Below are positions 1 to 11,300 of a DNA stretch of 64,000 bases, piece after piece. The stretch is from Exophiala sp. HKRS030 (lineage: Eukaryota; Ascomycota; Eurotiomycetes; Chaetothyriales; Herpotrichiellaceae): contig JAHWDD010000009.1 of the NCBI GenBank assembly GCA_023897205.1, forward strand, positions 806,001-870,000, read 5' to 3'. The notes under the pieces are model-generated. The model made no database searches, was not told the origin of the DNA, and saw only the letters and a program-made list of their open reading frames with translations. A program made the position numbers and the translations under genes. Numbering within the stretch: position 1 is the stretch's first letter; each line of letters starts with the position of its first letter.

Positions 1-499
1 ACTCAAAGACTTTCGCCATCCCAACGCGGTACATGTACTGCTTTGGCGACGGTAGACGCGCCACACCAAATCGCTGCACACGTAATCGTTAAGTGGGAAA
101 GGTCGTTGGGTCGTAAAACACCGCCCTCCGCAAAATACTCTCCTTGAGTCTACACTTCTACTTGCATTGGGTCGACGTCATCGTCATCGCTGGTTGAATT
201 CGGTGCAAGAACAACAATCTTGATGGAAACGGCGGTCAGGACAAGTCGTACAGTACTGCAAATTTCTTTGTTCAATTCATAGCCATCAATTGATGACCAA
301 AGAGCGTTGCTGTTGTTTTCTATTCCATGTTCGTCTGTCGCAAAGAGGAACATCCAACAGCATCCGCCTCTTTGTAATGCTCAACTCAGAGATCGGCCCA
401 ACCTGCTGCCTGAAATGAGATCCATGTCCTTGGCTGGGTATCAATTAACTTTTTGAACCCTGCTTGTTGTTGTACACTTTTACACTGATGCATTCGTTC
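1..499. other. Intergenic, downstream of prp19
   Basis: No supportable gene. A 67-codon minus-strand frame at 150-353 ends in an acidic stretch, but it opens on no recognisable family and has no clear splice partner. Part of this stretch must hold the 3' untranslated region of prp19, whose stop codon is at 500-502 on the minus strand. Confidence 0.5.
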
Positions 500-2143
500 C
501 TACTTCGCTGTGCCGAGAGCAGTCAAAACACCCTCTCCAGAAAGCTGGAACAGTTGCTGAGCATTCTTGCCCCATGCGATCTTGGTTCCAGGTGTGGCAG
601 ACTTGAAAACTTCGGACCAGTCTTTCGAGGCCTTGGAATATTGCTCGATTGTGACACCTCTAGCTCCGATGGAGGCCAGAAATTGGCCAGTGAAATCCCA
701 GCTGATTGACTCGATAGGACCCCCAGTCTCAATGCTCTTGATCTCTGTCGCTTTTCTCAAGTCCCAGATGGAGATGGCTGAAGAGCTTTCCGTAACACCT
801 GCTAGCCAGGTACCGTTCTCCGAGAAGATGATGCACTTGATGGGAGATTTCAAATCGAAGGTTGCTGCTGAACTGCCTGTTTTGACATCGAAAATCTTGA
901 TTTGACCATCGACCGCACCTGCAGCAAGGAGATGGCCATCGGGGTGGAATTGCACGCATGTCAAGGCTAGTAGATGACGTTAGTCATAGATATGTCTTCT
1001 GGGGGAAGATAACATACCTGAATCACTTTGGATCTGTGTGAGTTTCTGGTTTTCTTCGAGGTCATACAGCGTATAGGTCTTATCATCACCGACTGATGCA
1101 AGAATAGAGCCGCTTGCATGTAGTGCTATTCCATTGACAGAGCCGCCATGGGTTGAAAACGAAGCGACTTCTTCCTCAGCCTCGAAGACCTTTACAGTAC
1201 CGGTAGAAGTGGCAATGACTGCCTTATCCTGCGCCCAGAGGCCGCTCGTGATGGATCCCGATCCGCCGTTGAGCAGTTGCAATGGTCGATTCTGTGACAA
1301 GGAGAATACGGTGGCATCGGCGTCACGTCCAGCAACAATAGCCAAATCCCCAGACTCGTGAACGGCAAGCACGGTGCCGCCTCCGGTGCAAATAGGTTCG
1401 GAGGAGCTTAGTGGCACGTAGGCAGATATTGATTCTGCGGTAGCCCACTCTTCGGGCACTGGCCGCTTTCGTCGGGTCTTGGACAAGCTGTTTTCATCAT
1501 GTCAGTCTCACGCATCAGCAAGCCAAGAAAGAGCCTGTCATACCGTGCTTGCTCGCTGTCAATCTTTCCTAGGATGGAGTCTGGCAATGGTGCATTGTCT
1601 ACTTCCATGGCGTCGCCACTGGGAGCTCCACGACCGACGCTGACCTTTGATAAAGCAGCTCTTGCTTCATCTCGCTCAGCAGCAACCTTTGCAATCACTC
1701 TACGAGCAGCGTCTTGCTGATACATTGCCACGCTGAGTTCTCGCCGAGCTTCCTTCAGATCTTGTTGGAGTTTGTAGACCTGTAGAGCCATTGAGTCCCA
1801 CTCGTTCTGGAACATGGCCAACATGGCAGGTACTGAGGTCAGCTGTGGAGGACGAGGAGTGACATTTGGTTGCGTCTTCAGTTCCAAAAGGTCTTCTGTC
1901 GTGAGAGCTGCTCCAGTAGTTGGCTCGGTGCCATTCTCGCTAATGAAGGCTTCGATGAGGCGCTTCTCATACACAGTCCCTAATATTGTCAATGATACAT
2001 CCAAGAACATCTGGGTTCGTGTCACTTACCACTTTTACGCGACACCACTGGCACCTCAGGCGGAACTCCAGAAACTGGCGCAACAATTAGTTTGGTTTGT
2101 TCATTGCGGCAGCATCTTCAGACACTCACTTGCACACAACATC
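500..2143 (-). CDS. prp19: Pre-mRNA-processing factor 19 (U-box E3 ligase, NineTeen complex)
   Basis: Five exons on the minus strand: 2131-2143, 2030-2074, 1544-1979, 1018-1487 and 500-966, giving 476 aa. All junctions have GT..AG ends and keep phase. The first exon is only 13 nt. Spliced, the N-terminus reads MLCAISGVPPEVPVVSRKSG, the hallmark start of the Prp19 U-box. The U-box covers about residues 1-60, followed by the Prp19 helical/coiled-coil segment (about 65-135) and a basic SKTRRKRPVPEEW linker. WD40 repeats fill roughly residues 190-476 (for example FHPDGHLLAAG, ISIWDLR). Known role of the family: ubiquitin ligase scaffold of the nuclear NineTeen complex, which activates the spliceosome and acts in DNA repair. 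It is divergent from the antiporter gene; the two starts are about 370 bp apart. Length matches fungal orthologues. The identity is firm. Confidence 0.96.
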
Positions 2144-2514
2144 TTGTCGCGGCCAAGAGTAAAGCAGCAGCTTCTATCCAATCCCCTGTGAAACTTCGCT
2201 GTTAAATCGTCCGAGTACTGAAATACTTGCGACTTTCGTCTGTTGGTCAAAGTTGAGCAAAGTTCACTTTCGTAGCCTGCGCTCGTACTTTTCTCTCTCC
2301 GCCAATAGAAACTGTTCATGAGTAAAATGCTTGGCAAGACAATTTCCTCGGCCAACTTTCCTATCTAGCTTCTCTACAGGAACATCGCTTCTTTCATCAG
2401 GAGGCCCGTGACTTCATTTGCTTCGAGAGCAAGTCTGGTAGGCACTTCTACGGATACATCGAGCGATATTTGTTCGCTTAATTGGCTCATGTCCTTGTCA
2501 ACGAGTGCTCCTCT
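2144..2514. promoter_or_regulatory. Shared divergent promoter region, prp19 / antiporter
   Basis: About 370 bp separate two divergently oriented start codons, so both core promoters and 5' leaders should lie here. I see no clear TATA box or named operator. Confidence 0.4.
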
Positions 2515-4314
2515 ATGGGCAGGATGGCGGATGCGGCGATTCCATACGAAGAACCAAGCATCAATACCATCCTGATCCAGTCTTCCTTCCTTTTGCTCTC
2601 CAACACCGTCAACACCGTTCTTGATCATGTCGTGTACTGTGGTCTTGTGGGACAGATCTTCCTCGGTATGGCATGGGGAACACCTGGCTGGAAGCTATTG
2701 TCTCGTACATTTGAACAGACGGCCACCCAGCTAGGCTACCTGGGACTGATATTCATTGTGTTTGAAGGTGGCCTGGCCACTTCGGTCAAGTCTGTGCAGA
2801 AAAACTTGGTCCTCTCCGTGTGTGTTGCTGCCACAGGCATTTTACTCCCCATTTCGTTCTCTTTCTCTCTACTTGCCATCGCCGATGCCAGCAATCTTCA
2901 AGCCTTTGCTGCTGGAGCGGCTCTATGTTCCACCAGTTTAGGGACAACCTTCAGTTTATTGAAGACGACGGGTCTAACTACCACTCGATTGGGTGTAGTT
3001 CTTACGAGTGCTGCAATGCTTGATGATGTGGTTGGTTTGATCATGGTACAAGTCATAACCAATCTGGGCAGTCAATCAGGAAGATTTACTGCCTCAACTC
3101 TCTTACGACCAATCTTTGTGTCTCTCGGTTTCGCCATCTTATTGCCCATCTTCTGCAAATTTGTGATCAGCCCTGCATTGAAAAAGTGGTATGAGAGCAA
3201 ATCCACATTTCCAAGGTGGTGGGAGAGTGCTACCAAACGAGAATCGATTTCGTTCCTGTTCCCGGCTGGAGTATTAGTGGCTTTTGTTTCCGCCGCAAGC
3301 TATGCAGGTACTTCAGCACTGTTTGCATCTTATCTTGCTGGTGCTCTTCTGGCCTGGATCGATGAGCAAATTGTCGATGGCGAATCGACTTCGCCGTCCA
3401 ACAGCAACCAACAACAGTCAACCCCGGCACCAGAGACATCGAGCGACCTAGTCAGAAGTGATGAAGGTACCTCGACAGCTCATTCAGATACGGATATCCC
3501 GAGAGGGACCTCTTCGGCTACCCAAGCAAAAGAGAGTCTTGACAACTCGGACAATCAGCCCAGCTCCAACGCGCGTCTGCCAACACCGCCGCCAGAAAAG
3601 GATCATACTATGAGTGAAAGCGCACAACCTGCAGAATGTCCAGAGCAATCATTCCCATCTGAAGGGCTCAGTATGCGCATATACAACCAATATTACATCC
3701 AAGCGGTCGACCGAATCCTGAAGCCTCTTCTCTTTGTAAGTGGTTACCTGAACAACCCCTGGTCTCAACATGTCACACTAATTAAGATTCTACAGGGATC
3801 AATCGGTTTTGCGATACCCATCACCAAGATGTTCCGGGGGACTATCGTCTGGCGTGGAATCGTGTATGCTATTTTGATGGCCGTCGGGAAGTTGTGCTGT
3901 GGACTCTGGCTCGTCCGCTTCACGACCGCAGACCCTTCCTCCAGGACCGAGACATCTGACCAAAAGAGGAAAATTAAAGGCCGTAATAAAAAAGGCCGTA
4001 ATAAAGCGCTCCCTCGGCCTAAATCTCTCTATCCTGCGTGGCTCCTAGGTTGTGCAATGGTCGCCAGAGGTGAAATCGGGTTTTTGATCTCTGCCCTAGC
4101 CGCAAGCAATGGCATTTTCACCGCCGACGGAGATAATGTCCAACCGACTTCTGAAATCTACCTCATCGTGACGTGGGCGATATTATTATGCACGATCCTT
4201 GGGCCGATTGCCCTCGGACTTTTAGCGAAGAGAGTCAAACGACTTCAGAAAGAACGAGATCAAAATGGAGATGCAGGAATTCAAGATCCTCTAGGAACAT
4301 GGGGTATAGGTTGA
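2515..4314 (+). CDS. Monovalent cation/proton antiporter (Na+/H+ exchanger family)
   Basis: An uninterrupted 599-codon frame. The open frame extends upstream to 2482, but the first ATG is at 2515, with another at 2524 (MADAAIPYEEPSI). The latter is as likely, because fungal relatives commonly begin just before the EPS.. motif. The protein has about 12 hydrophobic segments. A central TM segment carries the adjacent acidic pair in AAMLDDVVGLI, the site that binds the ion in CPA-family antiporters. Two hydrophilic insertions interrupt the membrane core: a Ser/Thr/Gln-rich loop of about 115 residues (around 300-415), and a Lys/Arg-rich loop (around 480-505) containing a repeated GRNKKGRNK. Predicted role: exchange of Na+ or K+ for H+ across the plasma or an internal membrane. 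Substrate and membrane cannot be read from the sequence. Confidence 0.88.
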   Translation: MGRMADAAIPYEEPSINTILIQSSFLLLSNTVNTVLDHVVYCGLVGQIFLGMAWGTPGWKLLSRTFEQTATQLGYLGLIFIVFEGGLATSVKSVQKNLVLSVCVAATGILLPISFSFSLLAIADASNLQAFAAGAALCSTSLGTTFSLLKTTGLTTTRLGVVLTSAAMLDDVVGLIMVQVITNLGSQSGRFTASTLLRPIFVSLGFAILLPIFCKFVISPALKKWYESKSTFPRWWESATKRESISFLFPAGVLVAFVSAASYAGTSALFASYLAGALLAWIDEQIVDGESTSPSNSNQQQSTPAPETSSDLVRSDEGTSTAHSDTDIPRGTSSATQAKESLDNSDNQPSSNARLPTPPPEKDHTMSESAQPAECPEQSFPSEGLSMRIYNQYYIQAVDRILKPLLFVSGYLNNPWSQHVTLIKILQGSIGFAIPITKMFRGTIVWRGIVYAILMAVGKLCCGLWLVRFTTADPSSRTETSDQKRKIKGRNKKGRNKALPRPKSLYPAWLLGCAMVARGEIGFLISALAASNGIFTADGDNVQPTSEIYLIVTWAILLCTILGPIALGLLAKRVKRLQKERDQNGDAGIQDPLGTWGIG

Positions 4315-4512
4315 ATTCAAAAGTCAGAGATTTGACGATTTCATATTGATGTTTATGAACCTCCGCGGAAAAGAAAAGGACTTGGATACCTTTCAGATGA
4401 GATCAATCCCAACAACGCCTTGTCTCGTCAGACCTGCCAGACGCTCAACAACAAAACAGCACGAGTCTAAATCACCAGTCCCACGGAGCTGGTGTCAATG
4501 AAGGACGTATAT

Positions 4513-5178
4513 TTACTTGGCAAACATTTTGTTCCTGTTCCCATTCTTACCATCACCGTTCAAAAAGTCCGCCAGGTTATTCAACATGGATGAGGCACCA
4601 TTCCGGACACTACCACTCCCCCGCCCCGTAGGGGCAGCGGCCCCTCCGTTTCGACTTTGAATATCTGACTCTGAGAGTTCATCTGGCTCGACGAACCCCG
4701 AGCGTTGTGGGTAGCGTTGACCAGTAGGTCGATATTGGTTGTACTCGTACTGCGGTGGTGGTTGTTGTGTGGTTCCATCATCATTACCGTAACCGCCTGA
4801 CATGGTGTAATCTTTCCTGAGGGAACCAGGTAATGGTGAGCGTGGGTCGTTTTGAAGGTAAAGAGGAGATTGTTGTTGGCTCTTTTCGTCGTACTGACGG
4901 TCACGATCATAGTCGGATGGGTATGCCGAGCGACGATCGACAAAGTTCATCTCTCGGGGTTGCCCTTTTTCTTGTCGCCTCGAAGGAGCGTTGTAGTAAT
5001 ATTCGTCGTCCATCATACCACCCATATCTCTGTAACGTGGTTGCGATTGTGCCTGATGGTCACGGTAGTAGTTGTCTGATTGTTGTTGATCGCGTCTTTT
5101 GTTTTCGGAAGACTTTGCCAATTTGTTGACACCGTATATGGCAACTCCTGAGATGATTGCCGTTTTGATAAGACCCAT
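4513..5178 (-). CDS. Small disordered protein with N-terminal hydrophobic helix, unknown function
   Basis: A single 221-codon frame starting at an ATG (5178). The first 20 or so residues (MGLIKTAIISGVAIYGVNKL) form a hydrophobic, glycine-containing helix that could be a membrane anchor or a mitochondrial/ER insertion signal. The rest is low complexity and strongly hydrophilic, rich in Gln, Tyr, Arg, Asp, Asn and Pro, with repeated YY and QQQ runs. The C-terminal 30 residues include a short amphipathic stretch (SSMLNNLADFLNGDGK) that may be the conserved part. I do not recognise a named domain. Codon usage and the lack of stops in a biased-composition frame support real coding. It is convergent with the antiporter gene, 198 bp apart, and has a long upstream region of its own. 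Confidence 0.7.
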   Translation of the reverse strand: MGLIKTAIISGVAIYGVNKLAKSSENKRRDQQQSDNYYRDHQAQSQPRYRDMGGMMDDEYYYNAPSRRQEKGQPREMNFVDRRSAYPSDYDRDRQYDEKSQQQSPLYLQNDPRSPLPGSLRKDYTMSGGYGNDDGTTQQPPPQYEYNQYRPTGQRYPQRSGFVEPDELSESDIQSRNGGAAAPTGRGSGSVRNGASSMLNNLADFLNGDGKNGNRNKMFAK

Positions 5179-6678
5179 TTTTGTTTTTGGTTTGCTTGGG
5201 AGGTGTTGATGGAGGGTGTTGGTGTTGAGGATTGGAAAAGCGGATGTATTTACTTGTGGGTGTATTGTAGTGGTGCCTTGAGTATGAAGTGTATGAAAGA
5301 AGGAAAGTATTGATCGAACCGTCGTCTCTTATATACCTATCTCACAGAGGTAGGTGTTCTGACCTGATATACAGAGTACGTACGCAGTACACGATTCCTC
5401 TCAAGGCTGAGTATTTTTAGGCAACCCCCAATAAACTCCGCAACAGCAAGGCACGTCACCTACTGTACGTTCCCGTGGCACAAGCCACACCTTTTCAGCC
5501 ATCCATTTACCGTCGTATTCTCTTGTACAGCCTACCAAACCTAACCTTGCCTCTTGTTCCCTCTCGAAATGATTTCCCTTTTCGGCCTTGGAGGGGGGTG
5601 GTTCGCACTCGAAACCGAATCCGAAAGAGAAAGAACAATACGAGGATACCACCTTCACACCTTTTTGGAGTGTTGAAATCGCATCAATTCGCTCAATATG
5701 CCGTATTTGGGAATAACAACTGCCTCAGAAGAGTACGCCCGAGTAGAAGTAAGGACCTGTATGTAGATCGCAAAATGGGCCACCAGAAGAGGAAGAGGGA
5801 GAGGGAGGCGCAGTAAACATACAGTACCTCTGAACAAAAGCCAAAGGAAATGGTTGTATCCGTAGGTACTCCGTACGGATGCTTTTTTTAAGGCCCCCCG
5901 CGATTTTTGCTGTGTTACAGTACAGAGTACGGAGTAACAGTAACAAGTGACTGCTCCCACCCCGGAGTGCGAGTTAACGGGAGCACTCTTCGTGCTATTC
6001 GATCGTCAAAACTCGCTACTTCGTACTCCGTACCTTCACATGAGCCATTCAGCCACCGACGTCGATACAAGCCACAAGCCAAAATCACCCTGGGGGCCCG
6101 CACCTGAGGAATAGGTACCTCAACACTATGGTACTCTGCACTTAGTCACTCCATATTCCACATTCCACAGCAATACCCTCGGATTCGGATTCGGAAAAGT
6201 TCTGTACTCAAGCACAGATTATGATAACATCGTAACACCTTGCCATTTGAGGTCACTCTAGGTGTTTATCAACAATATGGTCGTGTTGTAGTTTGCACTG
6301 AATCATCTACTGTCCTCTGCACAATCTGATGTACCCCTGTACGAGTACCATAATATACACATCCATCTCAGCCTGCCCAAACGGCCTGCTGCCATGAAAA
6401 CACTGCCAACTGTAGAGACGACATGAACATGGCTCAAAGATGGTAAAAGGACCCGACGTGGTCGAAGTGAACGCTCCAAGAGCGCCATACAAAGCAAAAA
6501 GCTGGAAAAAGATCATCATCGTCATCATATCATCGCCCTCGCTCTTGAAACAACGCTTGAAGAACGGATTTTGGAAATTCTCCATGACAACATACCCTTG
6601 AACCGCAGCAAGGAAATACGTGTCGAGACAATCATAAAGCATGTCAATCAAAACAAAAAAGTGACGAGGAAAACTCAA
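5179..6678. other. Gene-free stretch with clustered TACTCCGTA motifs
   Basis: About 1.5 kb between the start of the 221-aa gene and the stop of the 549-aa gene. Short frames on both strands do not resemble proteins. The 9-mer TACTCCGTA (or its complement TACGGAGTA) occurs at 5867-5875, 5928-5936 and 6024-6032, embedded in many GTAC-containing steps. This suggests a promoter or repeat-derived segment. Confidence 0.55.
5867..6032. repeat. Cluster of three TACTCCGTA / TACGGAGTA motifs
   Basis: Exact copies at 5867-5875 (+), 5928-5936 (complement orientation) and 6024-6032 (+). Flanking variants such as AGTACAGAGTAC and CGTACGGA give the segment a partly palindromic character. Further exact copies lie at 32988-32996 and 61481-61489. 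Function unknown. Confidence 0.6.
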
Positions 6679-8328
6679 TCACAAATCATCAATGGTCCAA
6701 CTCGTCCATCTGTCCGAGTTGACATAATTGACCTTCCCCTTGCTAGAGCGTCTTGATTGTCGCTCAGGCTCTTTCTCGGCTTCGTGGACTGGTGGTAACC
6801 ACAACTTTGCATGTCCCGTGGCATCGTCGCTCAACTTTCCACTCTTGCGCATATTCATCTCACACACAAAGATGCGCAAAAAGTCCCTGTTCTCACGAGG
6901 CTCACGTGGCCGAGGCTGACCTTCACCTGTGCTACCGTCCATATCATCGAGAAGAGACTGTGCCGCCCGATGTTTGTTGCTAGGTGTGCCGTCTGGTTCT
7001 AGCCAGGTCGGTGGACTAGATGCGTGAGCAGTGCGAACACTCGAAGGAATACATGTGGCCAAGGGCACGACGGGTGGAAGTTGGGAAGTTGCGCTCCTCG
7101 GACCGGAAAGGTTGCTTTTCTCGCGGGCAGCGGCGGTAACAACGTGCTGGTTGCGGTATTTCCTTTTGATCTTGAGTTTAGGCTTTGTTTCCGCTTGCAA
7201 TATAGACGGATCAGGCTTTTCGTCAAGCCAGAAATGGAGCTGTGCAGGAGAGTCTGCCGCAACGAAAGCGTGGGGATTGAGGTACCGCCGAAGAGCTACG
7301 GAGGGTGGTTCATCAGACGGAGGTGGACGGCGGTCGTCGGTCAACGAAGGTTGAAAGTCAAAGATTGACTTTGACAAAAACTCGTCGGGCTGAACAAGGG
7401 GAGGAGTACTGGCGATGTTGGAGACGGTTTGTGCCGCTGATTTTAGAGCTTTCAATGATGCCGTTAGACTCGACTTGAAAGTCTTGGAGCGTTTTTTGGG
7501 CATCGCCCTTCGCGATTGTTTTGGCGGAGGAGACATGGCTAGGTCCGGAGTCGTAGTGCCGCCAAAGGCATTGTCGTCCTCGACGATAAGAAGAGGATGT
7601 TCGTTGCTGGCATCCTCTGAATTCGCCATCTGCCGTAGTTTGTGGTCTGACGGTGATCGAAGTGTCGCTGGAGAGAAGCTGGCCAGATCGGTGGTGCTGG
7701 AGTCGTCCTGAGATTCGAGAGATGGCATGGATTCGCTTGACAGAGATCTTGTAGACAGAATTCCAGCATCAAGACCTTCACTCCCCACTATCATTTGTCC
7801 TTCCAGCAAACCATCAATGGCCCCGAAGAGACCTTCAAATTGTGGATTTGTCCAACTTCCTGCCAAACTGTTCTCTCCGCTAGAGGGAACATCATCCCGG
7901 AGGAGTTTGCTGAAATCGGCAACATAGTCGCAATTGGGTATTCTTTGTGCTGTTCTTTGCTTCGGCTTTCGCCGAATGGGTATTGTTGTGGAGGATAGAA
8001 CGTCTTGCACTGACTCTTTCCTTCTCCTTGGTAACTCTGGTGTGGAATGGCTACTTTCATCTCTGTGCGGCTGGAGGGAGGACGGTGCAGGTCGCCTGGG
8101 TGGAGGTGAGACGTGTCGTTCGACACGCGCTGGGATCCTGACAGGATCTGAAGAGGGCGTATATGAATCTGAAGTCTGCTGCAAGAGGCTTTGTGAGAGG
8201 GCTGACCGCGTCGATGAGCCGGAATTTCTGGTAGGAGATCTCCTTCTCGATAGAACGTCTTTCTCGTCAAAATCGATCGTTTGACTCTGGCCTATCGAAG
8301 CTGGAACGAAAGCCCGAGGGACCATCAT
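6679..8328 (-). CDS. Conserved-looking hypothetical protein, disordered with a C-terminal block
   Basis: A single 549-codon frame. The open frame continues upstream to 8358 but the first ATG is at 8328 (a second follows at once, MMVPRAF). Most of the protein is Ser/Pro/Arg-rich and looks disordered. It has many SP/TP sites and basic RRR/RRK clusters that could be nuclear signals or phosphorylation sites. The last 85 or so residues are different: an FLRIFVCEMNMRKSGKL segment followed by GHAKLWLPP and a basic tail ending WTSWTIDDL. From memory, similar FLR(I/V)(F/Y)V.E.NMRR.GKL plus LWLPP blocks occur at the C-terminus of uncharacterised Pezizomycotina proteins. I know of no assigned function. 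Real coding is very likely given the length and the structured C-terminus. Confidence 0.8.
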   Translation of the reverse strand: MMVPRAFVPASIGQSQTIDFDEKDVLSRRRSPTRNSGSSTRSALSQSLLQQTSDSYTPSSDPVRIPARVERHVSPPPRRPAPSSLQPHRDESSHSTPELPRRRKESVQDVLSSTTIPIRRKPKQRTAQRIPNCDYVADFSKLLRDDVPSSGENSLAGSWTNPQFEGLFGAIDGLLEGQMIVGSEGLDAGILSTRSLSSESMPSLESQDDSSTTDLASFSPATLRSPSDHKLRQMANSEDASNEHPLLIVEDDNAFGGTTTPDLAMSPPPKQSRRAMPKKRSKTFKSSLTASLKALKSAAQTVSNIASTPPLVQPDEFLSKSIFDFQPSLTDDRRPPPSDEPPSVALRRYLNPHAFVAADSPAQLHFWLDEKPDPSILQAETKPKLKIKRKYRNQHVVTAAAREKSNLSGPRSATSQLPPVVPLATCIPSSVRTAHASSPPTWLEPDGTPSNKHRAAQSLLDDMDGSTGEGQPRPREPRENRDFLRIFVCEMNMRKSGKLSDDATGHAKLWLPPVHEAEKEPERQSRRSSKGKVNYVNSDRWTSWTIDDL

Positions 8329-11300
8329 CGTCACGGTTCGAGATTTAATCGTGTACAATAGAACCTGATTCGACCGGCACTATGCCCGGGATGCAGTCGG
8401 TACTGCAGTGGTCTTATCGTAACATCTTTGGCTAATAGGAGACCAACACTGAGGCAATGTTCTCGGAGATGGTCGACGACGGAGGAAATGGAAGGTAATG
8501 AGGTCGTAACAAATGTTGTCAATGGTAAGATGTGAATAGATGAGATACTTGTGATTACGGATGCAGTAGAAGAGATAGATGTGGATGGCAATCAATGCTG
8601 GCACAGCTGAGAGTCGCGATGTAGGGGCATTGGGTCTGAGCGTTTGTAGGACTGCGCGGGCAGCTGGGCCAACTTTGGGAAACTTGGGGGTTGTCAGTCG
8701 TGTGAGTGAGAGATAAGACAATCGAGTGGCAGCGATTGGCCCGGGGAGTCGGCGATGACAGCTGGAAGTGCTGTGGGATGACGCCCGGATGACGAAGCTT
8801 AGGCGACGCTAGGTACCGCCAAAGACCCCTTGGACCTCGCCAGGGAGCACCAGGGAGCCCTAGGAAGCCTACCACGACTGATGGTCGCATGGCCACAACG
8901 CCTATCGGTCGTACGACAAGGGGCTCACCCGGGCCTAGCTGGGGGTACTAACCCACCTAGGTATGCTTAGGCCGGTGGGTTTACAAGGAGTCTGGATTTG
9001 TTTCGCAGATGGGATCGAGAGACTTCGGCTGCTGCAACCTACCTGAGTCTCTTTCGTACGAACCTCTTCGTCGCCCAAAACTTCCTCCATCGAATAATCA
9101 ATAGACAATCCAATATCCTAAACAATCATCGTCCATTCAATGGCAGATCACTCACATACTACTGGGTATCCTGGCACTACTTTAGACTATTTGATTGTGT
9201 TACTTAAGAGGCATTCTCCAGATGCCCACATCACACGACTGTTGCGTGTTTGTTGTCCCTAGTGCTCAGTAGCACTATACTCGTACTAAAAAATCCTTCA
9301 ACTCATCTCGACACCAGCACAACAGTCCCTCTTCTTAGGTCCAAGCGATTGGTAAAGGACAGTTCTTTTGGAGTAATATTTTCCACTGCCACGGGTCCTT
9401 GCGGATGGCTCCGGCAACCAGGTACCGATGGATTAGCCAGGTGGATGCTGTGTACCGACTACAATCCTACCAATGCGAGCCACTGTGTGTCTGGCTTGGG
9501 GGCCTTCCGACACTCACAGGCTGCAGTGCAACGTTCGTCAAACGATTGTTTCACATTGACGTTATTATGAGAGAATAAAAACGAATATCCATTCCACACA
9601 AGGCAAAATGCAACACAATCACCAGAAAGCAACACACAAGAGATTGACACGTGTTGCCATCGATGAAGAATGCAAGGTACAGGCACTTCGTACCTCCCAT
9701 GTTCATGGGTCGTGGGGGGCCCGGCTATGGCTGTGTTGAGCTTGCAAATCTAAAGAAATAATAGAAATATCGGGGCAAATCTGCCGGCCACGGCACTGGG
9801 ATTTGCTAACCAGATACAGAGAATCGAGCCACTCAGAATCCTGCCATGTCCTTTCTTCTCCGACTTCATTCTCGCGCGAGTCAAGGTGAGGATGGGTACC
9901 TCCGGGACCCTGCTTACCTAGCGTATTTACGAAGTACCCTCGAAGCCCACAATGGAAATTCTAGAATGATCAAGTCTTTCGGAGACGGCCGCTTCTGAAA
10001 GTCGGACTCTCAGCCTGAAGATTCCACACCGAACAGTCAACGCTGCTCGGTCCGTGGCCGAACATGGGTACAGGAAAATCCGTGGGAAGCAGTCCGGAAT
10101 ACAAACAGAAGTTGGGAACCGGAAATGCATGACGAGTAGCCCTAGCTGCTATTCCTCACTTTCGAAGTATACAACTACTTACGAGTATTCTGGCGGTGTT
10201 TGACTTGCTCCGTCCAAGCTCTTCAAAGCAAAGCCCTAGCGGCTCAGCCTACAAGTTGGCAAGTACATTTTCGTTGAATAGTACAGCGAACAGCCGAACC
10301 ACGGCAAGCTACGCCGCGCTTTCAGCCCACACTTCCATACCAACAGAATCATCCAAATCCGACAAACCTCTTTTGACTTTCGCGAACGCCCCAGTACTCC
10401 CAGCAGGATCATGAACATCAACAAGAACGCTCTTTTCCGGACCACAATCTATTGATTTATTTCCTTTGCCCGCGCGGAATGTCAAGAGTGGGAACAAGGC
10501 TACTTGTATACCGACCATGTACGGATTTTTGTACAACGTACCCACTGCCTCGTGCTTTCTTCCGACGGTCTGGGAAGCTAAGGAATTGTTCGGCGTATAA
10601 TCAAAAGCAGATCAGGGTTCACCTTCCTGCTTACTCCGGGATGAAAGCGACATGAGTCTTCGTATCGCTTTATTAACGTGTGCCTGAGTTGGTCGAAAGG
10701 CGCCCTGCATGCATCCCGACAAGTAGGTACTACTGCATATGTGCGGTGTGTTGTACAGAGTACCAACGAGCCTCACAATCACCTCACTAGCCAAAAGCAC
10801 CCGTTGGTAGACTTGACGATGGTCCTCCAAGCCGTGTGCATGCTGGATTCCAGTACTGACTAGGTAGGCCAGAACGACGAATATCCAGGGCAAAATCGCA
10901 GCAACTGCACGCGTTGAGATGGAAGAAATCTATTAATTTACGAAGCACACAATGGACTCTGCGGATTAGTTAGTACCTTGGGCTAGAAACTCACCGACAT
11001 CGGCGCGTTCAGTATAATTTTCTTCCTCAGTCAACCCACTGACTGACTCTAGATGCACTTTCCAATTGAACCCTTCGAGCACAGATGTCTTTTTGCCTTG
11101 ACAAACAAGAAAAAACCCGAAGCAAGTAATTACTATGGAATAGAGTACTGGTCGATCTTTTGTAGGACTTCGCAAGGACTGTGAAAGTTGTCTCCCCAAT
11201 AGGCTACCGAGAATATATATAGCTAAACGGAGAAACCTTTCCCTCCTTCCTAATCTTTGTCTTTCATACTCGTACGATCACGAGTACAATGGGTCCATAT

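Noticed and set aside
150..353. 67-codon minus-strand frame with acidic end
   Set aside because: Too short, no recognisable family and no convincing upstream exon before prp19.
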